Shown here: one piece after another, positions 1 to 5,050 of the stretch
How positions within the stretch are numbered: position 1 is the stretch's first letter
Layout of the letters: every line of letters begins with the position of its first letter
Assembly: GCA_031259035.1 (NCBI GenBank)
Contig: JAIRLZ010000045.1
Location: 1 to 5,050, forward strand
Reading direction: 5' to 3'
Origin: Treponema sp.
Lineage (GTDB): Bacteria; Spirochaetota; Spirochaetia; Treponematales; Breznakiellaceae
DNA: 5,050 bases
Position numbers and translations under genes: made by a program
Notes under the pieces: model-generated
Databases searched by the model: none
The model's input: only the letters and a program-made list of their open reading frames with translations
What the model was told of the DNA's origin: nothing

Positions 1-1
1 C

Positions 2-61
2 GTGTTAATGGCTGCGGTAATATGCCTGGCCGCCTTAAAGTATCTCCAGTTGTTTATTTAA
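2..61 (+). CDS. Possible C-terminal end of an upstream membrane protein (partial)
   Basis: One frame is open from the window edge to a TAA at 59-61 and would encode about 19 residues, almost all hydrophobic (Val-Leu-Met-Ala-Ala-Val-Ile-Cys-Leu-Ala-Ala-Leu, then Lys-Tyr-Leu-Gln-Leu-Phe-Ile). That is what the last transmembrane helix of an integral membrane protein would look like. The piece is too short to assign a family, and a competing frame (1..84) is also open, encoding a polar, unremarkable peptide. If real, the upstream gene is co-oriented and ends about 50 nt before the first permease, so it could belong to the same operon. Low confidence. Confidence 0.3.
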   Translation: MLMAAVICLAALKYLQLFI

Positions 62-111
62 AGGTTTTGGAACAGGCTCAATAGTATACTTTTTTTTTAA
101 AGGTTGGTGAC
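61..111 (+). promoter_or_regulatory. AT-rich leader with a possible sigma-70 promoter and RBS for the first permease
   Basis: TATACT at 85-90 is one mismatch from the -10 consensus and lies inside a perfect 8-bp palindrome, AGTATACT (83-90). A -35 box at standard spacing is poor (AAGGTT at 61-66, 18-nt spacer), so any promoter here is weak or needs an activator. A run of nine T (90-98) follows. AAAGG at 99-103 sits 8 nt before the ATG at 112 and is the likely ribosome binding site. The palindrome could instead be part of an operator. No regulator gene is in the window. Confidence 0.3.
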
Positions 112-1038
112 ATGGGAAAAATGGTAACATCCGGAACGAAACTGGGACGGGAGATCCGCCGGCACCTCTCGGTGTATCTGCTGTTGATCATCCCATTGAC
201 GTACTATATTATTTTTAAGTATATCCCGATCTGGAACGGACAAATCGCTTTTAAGGATTTTATGCCTCTTGACGGCGTTGTGGGAAGCAAGTGGGTTGGG
301 TTTCAACATTTTATAACGTTTTTTCATTCATTCTATTTCTGGGAATTGCTGCGGAATACGCTGTTTTACAGTTTCGGAAAACTGATCATCAGCGTACCGG
401 CCGCAATTCTTTTGGCTGTCGCGCTATATGAATGCATCCATCTTAAACTCAGCAAAATCGTTCAAACGCTGGCGTACCTTCCGCACTTTTTGTCTTGGGT
501 CATCATGTACGGCATCCTGCTGGTACTGCTCGCGCCCGGAGACGGCATTATAAACGACATGCTCAAAGCGTTCAACAAACAACCGTCCGCTTTTTTAACG
601 GACACAAAAACGTTCCCGTGGATTGTGATTCTCTCTGACGCATGGAAGGAAATGGGGTGGAGCGCCATTATATTTATCGCGGCGCTTATGGGCATTGACC
701 CTTCTCTTTACGAGGCCGCGACGGTTGAGGGCGTAAGCGCCTTGCAGAAGGTGTGGTACATCACCCTGCCCTCCATCCGTCCGGTTATCGTGATGGTGGT
801 GCTTTTGCGGCTCGGCGCCATCCTTGACGCGGGCTTCAACCAGATATTCATGCTCTATTCGATACCTGTGTACAGTGTGGCGGACATCATCGACACGTGG
901 GTATACCGGCAGGGGTTGCTGGAATTTCAATTCGGACTTGCGACTGCGGTCGGAATTTTCAAGGGAATCATCGGACTTTTTACTATCTGGCTGTCAAACT
1001 ACCTGGTCAAAAAAGTGTCGGATTCTTCTTTATTCTAA
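112..1038 (+). CDS. ABC sugar transporter permease, LplB/YteP type
   Basis: This 308-residue inner-membrane subunit would form one half of the channel of a CUT1-type ABC importer for oligosaccharides. After a short basic N-terminus (Gly-Arg-Glu-Ile-Arg-Arg), hydrophobic segments fall at about 20-40, 86-107, 119-141, 170-193, 222-243 and 275-297, giving the six helices usual in the family. The LplB signature Ile-Ala-Phe-Lys-Asp-Phe (45-50), followed by Gly-Ser-Lys-Trp-Val-Gly-Phe (58-64), is present. The EAA loop that docks the ATPase is intact at 201-220: Glu-Ala-Ala at 201-203, Gly207, and Leu-Pro at 219-220. The C-terminus, ending Ser-Asp-Ser-Ser-Leu-Phe, and the length are normal, so the gene is complete. 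The start at 112 is chosen for AAAGG 8 nt upstream; an in-frame ATG at 121 is possible. Family assignment is firm. The pectin substrate is inferred from the GH105 gene in the same operon. Confidence 0.92.
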   Translation: MGKMVTSGTKLGREIRRHLSVYLLLIIPLTYYIIFKYIPIWNGQIAFKDFMPLDGVVGSKWVGFQHFITFFHSFYFWELLRNTLFYSFGKLIISVPAAILLAVALYECIHLKLSKIVQTLAYLPHFLSWVIMYGILLVLLAPGDGIINDMLKAFNKQPSAFLTDTKTFPWIVILSDAWKEMGWSAIIFIAALMGIDPSLYEAATVEGVSALQKVWYITLPSIRPVIVMVVLLRLGAILDAGFNQIFMLYSIPVYSVADIIDTWVYRQGLLEFQFGLATAVGIFKGIIGLFTIWLSNYLVKKVSDSSLF

Positions 1039-1040
1039 CG

Positions 1041-1047
1041 ATAGGAG
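1041..1047 (+). promoter_or_regulatory. Shine-Dalgarno that decides the start of the second permease
   Basis: ATAGGAG ends 6 nt before the GTG at 1054, which is ideal spacing. An in-frame TTG at 1048 touches this motif directly and would have no usable ribosome binding site, so the GTG is the better start. Confidence 0.65.
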
Positions 1048-1053
1048 TTGATA

Positions 1054-1986
1054 GTGAACAATACGAGCGCCGCCGTACATGGATACATGAAAATGACCAT
1101 AAAAGGAAAAGACATTTACCTTACAAGAGGAGATTTCGCCTTTTATGTACTGCTTGATATCCTTTTGATCTTTGTACTGGTGATAGTGGCTGTCCCCATG
1201 TGGAGCGTCATCACCTTGTCTTTCAGGCCGAATGATTTTATCGGGAGCAACCTTGAAGGCATGTTTTTGCCTCCGTGGATGTGGTCAACCGCCGCGTATA
1301 AGGCGTTGTTGGGAAACAACGGGTTTTTGAACTCGTTTCTGAACAGCCTTAAAATATTCGCATTCGGAGTGGCGACCTCTCTATTTCTGACAATTCCGCT
1401 CGCCTATGTGCTTTCGGTCAAAACGCTGCCGGGCAGAAAGTTTCTGAATATTCTTATTTTGTTGCCCTACCTGTTCAATGTGGGTATTATTCCGGCCTAT
1501 CTTGTAGTGACAAAGTTGGGTCTGACCAATCATCTGGCGGCGATTTTTCTGCCCGCGGCGATAAGCACATATAATTGCCTTATCATGCGGGGGTTCTTTG
1601 AAGGCATTCCCGATGAGTTGAAAGAATCGGCGCGTATTGACGGCGCTTCGGAATTGCGGGTGTTGTTGAGCATCGTACTGCCGGTCTCCAAACCAATCTT
1701 GTTGACTATCGGTCTTTATTACGGGGTCACATTCTGGAATGACTTCTTCCACGCGATGCTCTACCTCAACAATAATAATTTGCAGCCGTTGCCCATATTG
1801 CTGAGAAATATTCTTATGGCAAGCGGAATGAACGAATTTGTCGAAGTGAGCGCGTTCGGAAACGCGAATGTACAGGCGATAAAAGCGGCGAGCGTGTTTA
1901 TGTCGGCGATTCCGATGATCATCGCGTATCCGTTTATTCAAAAATATTTTACCAAGGGAACCATGCTAGGCAGCGTGAAAGGATAA
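1054..1986 (+). CDS. ABC sugar transporter permease, CUT1 type, LplC/YtcP-like
   Basis: This 310-residue protein is the second channel subunit, expected to pair in the membrane with the LplB-like protein encoded 15 nt upstream. Numbered from the GTG start, hydrophobic segments lie near 28-53, 99-121, 129-152, 161-178, 213-232 and 279-297. The EAA loop is at 191-210, in the variant form Glu-Ser-Ala-Arg-Ile-Asp-Gly-Ala, ending Val-Leu-Pro. The C-terminus is the classic family ending, Tyr-Pro-Phe-Ile-Gln-Lys-Tyr-Phe (292-299) followed by Lys-Gly-Thr-Met-Leu-Gly-Ser-Val-Lys-Gly, so the gene is full length. GTG at 1054 is preferred because of ATAGGAG at 1041-1047. TTG at 1048 would add two residues; ATG at 1087 would drop 11 residues of a non-conserved N-terminus. 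The preference for pectin fragments is inferred from context. Confidence 0.92.
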   Translation: MNNTSAAVHGYMKMTIKGKDIYLTRGDFAFYVLLDILLIFVLVIVAVPMWSVITLSFRPNDFIGSNLEGMFLPPWMWSTAAYKALLGNNGFLNSFLNSLKIFAFGVATSLFLTIPLAYVLSVKTLPGRKFLNILILLPYLFNVGIIPAYLVVTKLGLTNHLAAIFLPAAISTYNCLIMRGFFEGIPDELKESARIDGASELRVLLSIVLPVSKPILLTIGLYYGVTFWNDFFHAMLYLNNNNLQPLPILLRNILMASGMNEFVEVSAFGNANVQAIKAASVFMSAIPMIIAYPFIQKYFTKGTMLGSVKG

Positions 1987-1990
1987 ATTT

Positions 1991-1996
1991 AGGAGG
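1991..1996 (+). promoter_or_regulatory. Strong Shine-Dalgarno of the binding-protein gene
   Basis: AGGAGG, fully complementary to the anti-SD core, stands 6 nt before the ATG at 2003. It is the best ribosome binding site in the window, consistent with the binding protein being needed in excess over the permeases. Confidence 0.8.
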
Positions 1997-2002
1997 TTTA
2001 TA

Positions 2003-3583
2003 ATGAAGAAGATGAGAACCATAAAAAAGATGGTTTTTCTCGCAATTGCGGCGGGATTGTTGTTCATAAGTTGCAGTAAAAGCAAGAGCGGATCCGATGG
2101 GAGCGATGCGCCCGTTACCATTGAACTATGGTATGGGGCTGCGGTTACCGAGGCGGGGCCTCCGCCAACGGATTGGAAGGCGTTCCAGATCATTAAGGAA
2201 AAGCTCAACATTATTCTCATACCAACAGCATTGCCTTCCAATGAATCGGATCAGGACGTGAAGGTACAGGCGGCGGGCGCTTCCAACACCCTGCCCGATC
2301 TGTTTATGGTGCGCCGCGATCCGTGGCTCAATCTGATCCGCGCCGGTCTTATCGCGCCGGTGGACGATCTTTACGGACTTATGCCGACGAGGACAAGGTT
2401 GCAGTACGACAGCGATTCGCGGGCGTTTACGACGGTTAACGGAAAGTCCTATGGGCTTGCCTCCCCGGGAACCATTGCCAAAAACGAGGGCGTACTGATA
2501 CGCAAGGATTGGCTTGACAAGCTGGGGCTGTCAATACCGGTTGATACCGAGGATTTTCTTGCTGTGATGGAGGCGTTCACCTTCAACGATCCCGACGGCA
2601 ATGGCAGAGACGACACGTATGGGTACGGCGCGTTTATAGAAATCAACAACTTCGAAGAAGGCGTTGGACGCCGTTTCGATCCGTTGATGGGAGCTTTCGG
2701 CGCGGCGGGTACATGGAGCATGTCAGCCGCGGATCCGGGGCTTAATGTCAGAAAACCAGCCTACTATGAGGGCTTGAGCTATTTGAAGCGGATTATAGAC
2801 GCAAAGGCCATTGATCCGAACTGGGTGAGTTACGGCAAGGATGATTTCAGGGCGGCGTGGAAACAGGGGCGTTTCGGCGTCATGCGGGAACAGAACGCGG
2901 CGTTTGCGGCTGAGGCGAATTACGCGCCTTTTGACAAAAATTTTCCGAATGGAGAGTGGATCGTTGTAGATCCGCCCAAGGGTCCAACCGGCAAACAGTC
3001 TGTAGGCGTATATACGCAAGCCTATCGCATTTACGCGGTGTCCGCAAAAGCCGCGCAGGACGGAAAAGGCGCCGCAATAGCCCGTTTGCTGGAATGGATG
3101 TCATCAGACGAAGGGTATTATCTCTTGGGGTGGGGTGAAGAAGGCGTGAACTACCTGCTTGACGAGAATGGCGTTCCCACAGTGGAGGGGCTTCCAGACG
3201 CGAAACTCGGTTTCACGCAGCCTGAAATCCAGCCGTTGACTCAATTGCGCAATATGGTGTTCTATAATGGCGAAGTGGAGCTTGTGGCTCGCTATCCCAC
3301 CTACAAAGCGCCGACATCGGGCAAGTCCATGAGCGCTCTCGCCGTGTTGCGGGATATGCAGTCAAGACCGTGGACGCCTAATATTGGCGGCGACGCTCTC
3401 CCCGCGCCGAATGCGGATCTCAAACGCTTCTACGAGCAGGGCGTAGCGGAATTCCTTACCGGCAGGCGGACGCTGACTCAGGACAACTGGGCGGCGTGGG
3501 TCGCGGAATTTGACAAACTCGGCGGACTGGAATGGGATCAAAAAGGCGTTCAGGCCGCCAAAGATGGCAATTATTTGAAATGA
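2003..3583 (+). CDS. Extracellular substrate-binding lipoprotein of an oligosaccharide ABC importer, LplA/YtcQ type
   Basis: The 526-residue product captures the sugar outside the membrane and hands it to the two permeases encoded just upstream. The N-terminus is a lipoprotein signal: basic Met-Lys-Lys-Met-Arg-Thr-Ile-Lys-Lys, a hydrophobic core at 11-22, and the lipobox Leu-Phe-Ile-Ser-Cys with Cys24 as the lipidated residue. A flexible Ser/Lys/Gly/Asp linker follows to about 36. The mature part opens with the family-1 binding-protein strand Val-Thr-Ile-Glu-Leu-Trp-Tyr (38-44). It contains Leu-Pro-Asp-Leu-Phe (97-101) and an EF-hand-like calcium loop, Asp-Pro-Asp-Gly-Asn-Gly-Arg-Asp-Asp-Thr (196-205), as in large AlgQ-like binding proteins. 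Length is normal for this long subfamily. Phe at -3 of the lipobox is unusual in Firmicutes and points to a spirochaete. The exact ligand cannot be read from sequence; an unsaturated rhamnogalacturonan oligosaccharide is inferred from the GH105 neighbour. Confidence 0.9.
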   Translation: MKKMRTIKKMVFLAIAAGLLFISCSKSKSGSDGSDAPVTIELWYGAAVTEAGPPPTDWKAFQIIKEKLNIILIPTALPSNESDQDVKVQAAGASNTLPDLFMVRRDPWLNLIRAGLIAPVDDLYGLMPTRTRLQYDSDSRAFTTVNGKSYGLASPGTIAKNEGVLIRKDWLDKLGLSIPVDTEDFLAVMEAFTFNDPDGNGRDDTYGYGAFIEINNFEEGVGRRFDPLMGAFGAAGTWSMSAADPGLNVRKPAYYEGLSYLKRIIDAKAIDPNWVSYGKDDFRAAWKQGRFGVMREQNAAFAAEANYAPFDKNFPNGEWIVVDPPKGPTGKQSVGVYTQAYRIYAVSAKAAQDGKGAAIARLLEWMSSDEGYYLLGWGEEGVNYLLDENGVPTVEGLPDAKLGFTQPEIQPLTQLRNMVFYNGEVELVARYPTYKAPTSGKSMSALAVLRDMQSRPWTPNIGGDALPAPNADLKRFYEQGVAEFLTGRRTLTQDNWAAWVAEFDKLGGLEWDQKGVQAAKDGNYLK

Positions 3584-3591
3584 CTTGTTCC

Positions 3592-3615
3592 CCGCCGCGC
3601 GGTCCCGCGCGGCGG
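3592..3615 (+). terminator. Perfect 10-bp GC stem-loop between binding protein and hydrolase (attenuator or mRNA-stabilising hairpin)
   Basis: CCGCCGCGCG (3592-3601) is exactly complementary to CGCGCGGCGG (3606-3615), with a 4-nt loop GTCC. It starts 8 nt after the binding-protein stop codon. No T-run follows (the next bases are ATATCCTTTCG), so it is not a textbook intrinsic terminator. Partial termination, or protection of the upstream mRNA from 3' exonucleases, would both lower hydrolase expression relative to the binding protein. The structure is seen in sequence; its role is inferred. Confidence 0.6.
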
Positions 3616-3652
3616 ATATCCTTTCGAATGACAGCAACCAACCGGATGGGGT

Positions 3653-4804
3653 ATGATTGATACGATTAATAAAGCGGCGCCTATTTTTGAACGCATGGCG
3701 TTGTCGGTGATGAAGCGGTATACGCCGGAACAGGCGCGATGGCATTACGAGCATGGTCTTGTGTTGCAAAGCGTATACAATACGGGTGTCTTTCTGAATA
3801 AACCGGAGTATACAAAATGGGTGAAGTCCATGTTTGACGCCATGATCACGGAAGACGGCGGCATTGCAAGCTACCGGGACGGCGAATACAATCTGGATCA
3901 GATAAACATGGGGAAACTGCTCTTTGTGTTTTACGCCGAAACCGGCGAGCGGAAGTACCGGAAGGCTATAGAGACCTTGCGGAGACAACTCAAAGAGCAG
4001 CCCCGGACAAACGCCGGTGGATTTTGGCATAAGAAAATCTACCCGTATCAGATGTGGCTTGACGGACTTTATATGGGCGAGCCTTTTTACGCGCAATACG
4101 CGGCGACTTTCAACAAAGACGGCTGGGACGCGGATTTCGATGATGTTGTCCACCAGTTTGTTTTGTTGGAATCAAAAGCCCGCGACACAAAAACGGGGCT
4201 TCTTTACCATGCATGGGATGAGTCCCGCGCTCAAAAATGGGCTGATCCCGAAACGGGCTGTTCCCCGCATTTCTGGGGCAGGGCGATGGGTTGGCATTGC
4301 ATGGCGCTCGTGGACACGCTTGACTTCATTCCAAAATCGTTGCCGCAACACCGGAAAGCCCTACTTGACATAAGCCGCCGCCTCATAGCCCCTCTTTTGC
4401 GCTGCCAAGACAGGGCGAGCGGTCTCTGGCATCAGATTCTTGATTGCGGGGATCGCGCGGGCAATTATTGTGAAACATCCTGCTCCGCCATGTTCGCTTA
4501 TTTTCTCTACAAAATGCTCAACAAAGGCTATGCGGAGGATCAAGCGGAAGAAATAACGTCCGGCGCGGCGTTGGCGTATAAGGGGCTTATGAGCCGTATC
4601 CGTGAGGAAGCGGACGGGGAACTCCATGTAACCGGCATTTGCAGCGTCGCCGGTCTTGGCGGGGATCCGTATCGGGACGGTTCTTTCGCCTACTACACCG
4701 GCGAACCCGTAACGGACGATGACTTTAAGGGCGTAGGTTCCCTTATTCTGGCGGCGCTGGAAAAAGCGCGTAATGATATGGGCTTGCATGAAAGCCTCGG
4801 CTGA
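3653..4804 (+). CDS. GH105 unsaturated glucuronyl / rhamnogalacturonyl hydrolase, YteR-like
   Basis: The 383-residue enzyme is predicted to remove the terminal 4,5-unsaturated uronic acid left by polysaccharide lyases on pectin oligosaccharides, by hydrating the C4-C5 double bond. It aligns over its whole length with the YteR family from memory: Tyr-Thr-Pro-Glu-Gln near 23-27, Asp82 (Leu-Asp-Gln-Ile), Gly-Phe-Trp-His-Lys (123-127), Tyr-Pro-Tyr-Gln-Met-Trp-Leu-Asp-Gly (130-138) with catalytic Asp137, His186 in Tyr-His-Ala-Trp-Asp-Glu, Gly-Cys-Ser-Pro (202-205), and Arg210 and Trp214 in Trp-Gly-Arg-Ala-Met-Gly-Trp. These match YteR Asp88, Asp143, His189, Arg213 and Trp217. There is no signal peptide, so it acts in the cytoplasm on imported oligosaccharide. 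The start at 3653 has a poor ribosome site (only GGATGGGG abutting the ATG) but is required for the conserved N-terminal helix. Oddities: Glu-Thr-Ser-Cys-Ser (274-278) where Gly is usual, and seven Cys in all. Confidence 0.93.
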   Translation: MIDTINKAAPIFERMALSVMKRYTPEQARWHYEHGLVLQSVYNTGVFLNKPEYTKWVKSMFDAMITEDGGIASYRDGEYNLDQINMGKLLFVFYAETGERKYRKAIETLRRQLKEQPRTNAGGFWHKKIYPYQMWLDGLYMGEPFYAQYAATFNKDGWDADFDDVVHQFVLLESKARDTKTGLLYHAWDESRAQKWADPETGCSPHFWGRAMGWHCMALVDTLDFIPKSLPQHRKALLDISRRLIAPLLRCQDRASGLWHQILDCGDRAGNYCETSCSAMFAYFLYKMLNKGYAEDQAEEITSGAALAYKGLMSRIREEADGELHVTGICSVAGLGGDPYRDGSFAYYTGEPVTDDDFKGVGSLILAALEKARNDMGLHESLG

Positions 4805-4817
4805 GGACCGGTCAAGA

Positions 4818-4864
4818 AAACCGGCGGCGCCGGAATGAGGCGGCGCCTTGCGGCGATCCGGTTT
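4818..4864 (+). terminator. Possible terminator: nested GC-rich stem-loop after the hydrolase gene
   Basis: AAACCGG (4818-4824) can pair with CCGGTTT (4858-4864), and inside it GGCGCC (4826-4831) can pair with GGCGCC (4842-4847) across a 10-nt loop. The structure begins 14 nt after the hydrolase stop and is preceded by an A-run (4817-4820). The only T-run is the TTT of the closing stem, so it is an imperfect intrinsic terminator. The inner arms belong to a direct repeat, GGCGGCGCC (4823-4831 and 4839-4847), and pair only because GGCGCC is itself palindromic. Confidence 0.4.
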
Positions 4865-5050
4865 AACCGCGAACAGACTTCACTTGAGCGCTATTGCAAA
4901 ACCCGTTTGCCGTCGGCCGATAAAGGGGGGTATGGTTTGCCCCGTTTAGTCAGTTAGGAGCCGGAGCAAGCGCGAATCGAAGATTCGGCGGGGTATTAAA
5001 CCAGACTTTGCAAATAAAAAGTTATTCGGCGCTTGCCGCGAGTTTAATGA
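4865..5050. other. Intergenic tail without a supportable gene, rich in short palindromes
   Basis: No frame on either strand shows a credible coding region. Small stems are frequent: GCAAA/TTTGC around ACCCG (4896-4910), GGGG/CCCC between 4927 and 4943, CGAATC/GATTCG around GAA (4973-4987), and the palindrome TTTGCAAA (5007-5014). The minus strand is open from the window edge to 4946 (34 codons), but its Arg/Leu-rich translation resembles no family I know. The segment is probably untranslated, and may contain degenerate copies of a genome repeat. Confidence 0.5.
4966..5036. repeat. Interrupted inverted repeat with an ATTCGGCG direct repeat
   Basis: GCAAGCGCGAAT (4966-4977) is the reverse complement of ATTCGGCGCTTGC (5024-5036), apart from one extra base in the right arm. 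ATTCGGCG also occurs as a direct repeat at 4983-4990 and 5024-5031. Both copies are followed within about 15 nt by a TTAA-containing tail (GGGTATTAAACC and GAGTTTAATGA), so they may be two diverged copies of one palindromic intergenic element. The identity of such an element is unknown to me. Confidence 0.45.

Noticed and set aside
13..32. GCGG/CCGC stem-loop near the left edge
   Set aside because: Only 4 bp with a 12-nt loop and no T-run; expected by chance.
90..98. T9 run as the tail of an intrinsic terminator for an upstream gene
   Set aside because: No GC-rich stem precedes it; the only adjacent palindrome is the weak AGTATACT.
1381..1941. 186-codon minus-strand reading frame inside the second permease
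   Set aside because: The sense strand encodes a conserved permease with EAA loop; the antisense product is Arg/His/Gln-rich and low in plausibility.
3362..4153. 263-codon reading frame on the minus strand
   Set aside because: It lies opposite the end of the binding-protein gene and the start of the GH105 gene, both with unmistakable family motifs, and its translation has no recognisable domain. It reflects codon bias of the real genes.
4946..5050. 34-codon minus-strand frame open to the right edge, possible end of a convergent gene
   Set aside because: The translation (Arg/Leu-rich, containing Gly-Leu-Ile-Pro-Arg-Arg) matches no family I know and overlaps the palindrome cluster; too short to support.
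1..5050. CRISPR array, tRNA, rRNA, insertion sequence or riboswitch
   Set aside because: No regularly spaced repeats, tRNA cloverleaf, transposase fragment or known aptamer core was seen on either strand.

Overview
This window carries a compact carbohydrate-uptake and degradation operon, with every gene on the + strand. The order is an LplB/YteP-type ABC permease (112..1038), a second CUT1-type permease of the LplC/YtcP kind (best start a GTG at 1054, ending 1986), an LplA/YtcQ-type substrate-binding lipoprotein (2003..3583) and a cytoplasmic GH105 unsaturated glucuronyl/rhamnogalacturonyl hydrolase of the YteR kind (3653..4804). The same four functions make up the core of the rhamnogalacturonan (pectin) locus yteP-ytcP-ytcQ-yteR known from Bacillus subtilis. 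The likely reading is that pectin-derived oligosaccharides with an unsaturated uronic acid at one end are captured by the lipoprotein, imported intact through the two-permease channel and trimmed inside the cell by the GH105 enzyme. No ATP-binding subunit is encoded here; transporters of this subfamily normally borrow a shared MsmX/UgpC-type ATPase from elsewhere in the genome.

The source looks like a bacterium with about half G+C. The lipoprotein signal ends in L-F-I-S-C, with Phe at the -3 position, and is followed by a Ser/Lys/Gly-rich linker. Such a relaxed lipobox is common in spirochaetes and less typical of Firmicutes, where this transporter family is most abundant. A gut-associated Treponema-like spirochaete is my preferred guess, but it is an inference from the signal peptide and base composition only.

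Layout. 1..111 holds a short hydrophobic reading-frame tail (2..61), possibly the end of an upstream membrane protein, then an AT-rich leader with a TATACT box that may be the operon promoter. 112..1986 holds the two permeases, 15 nt apart. The lipoprotein follows 16 nt later behind a near-perfect Shine-Dalgarno. A 69-nt gap between lipoprotein and hydrolase contains a perfect 10-bp G+C hairpin without a U-tract, well placed to set the ratio of binding protein to enzyme. 4805..5050 contains no gene I can support; it holds a nested GC-rich stem-loop just after the hydrolase stop and then a cluster of short palindromes and an interrupted inverted repeat.

I see no novel defence, mobile or RNA-based system. 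The points most worth checking are the hairpin, the downstream repeat cluster, and the Cys substitution and high Cys content of the GH105 protein.
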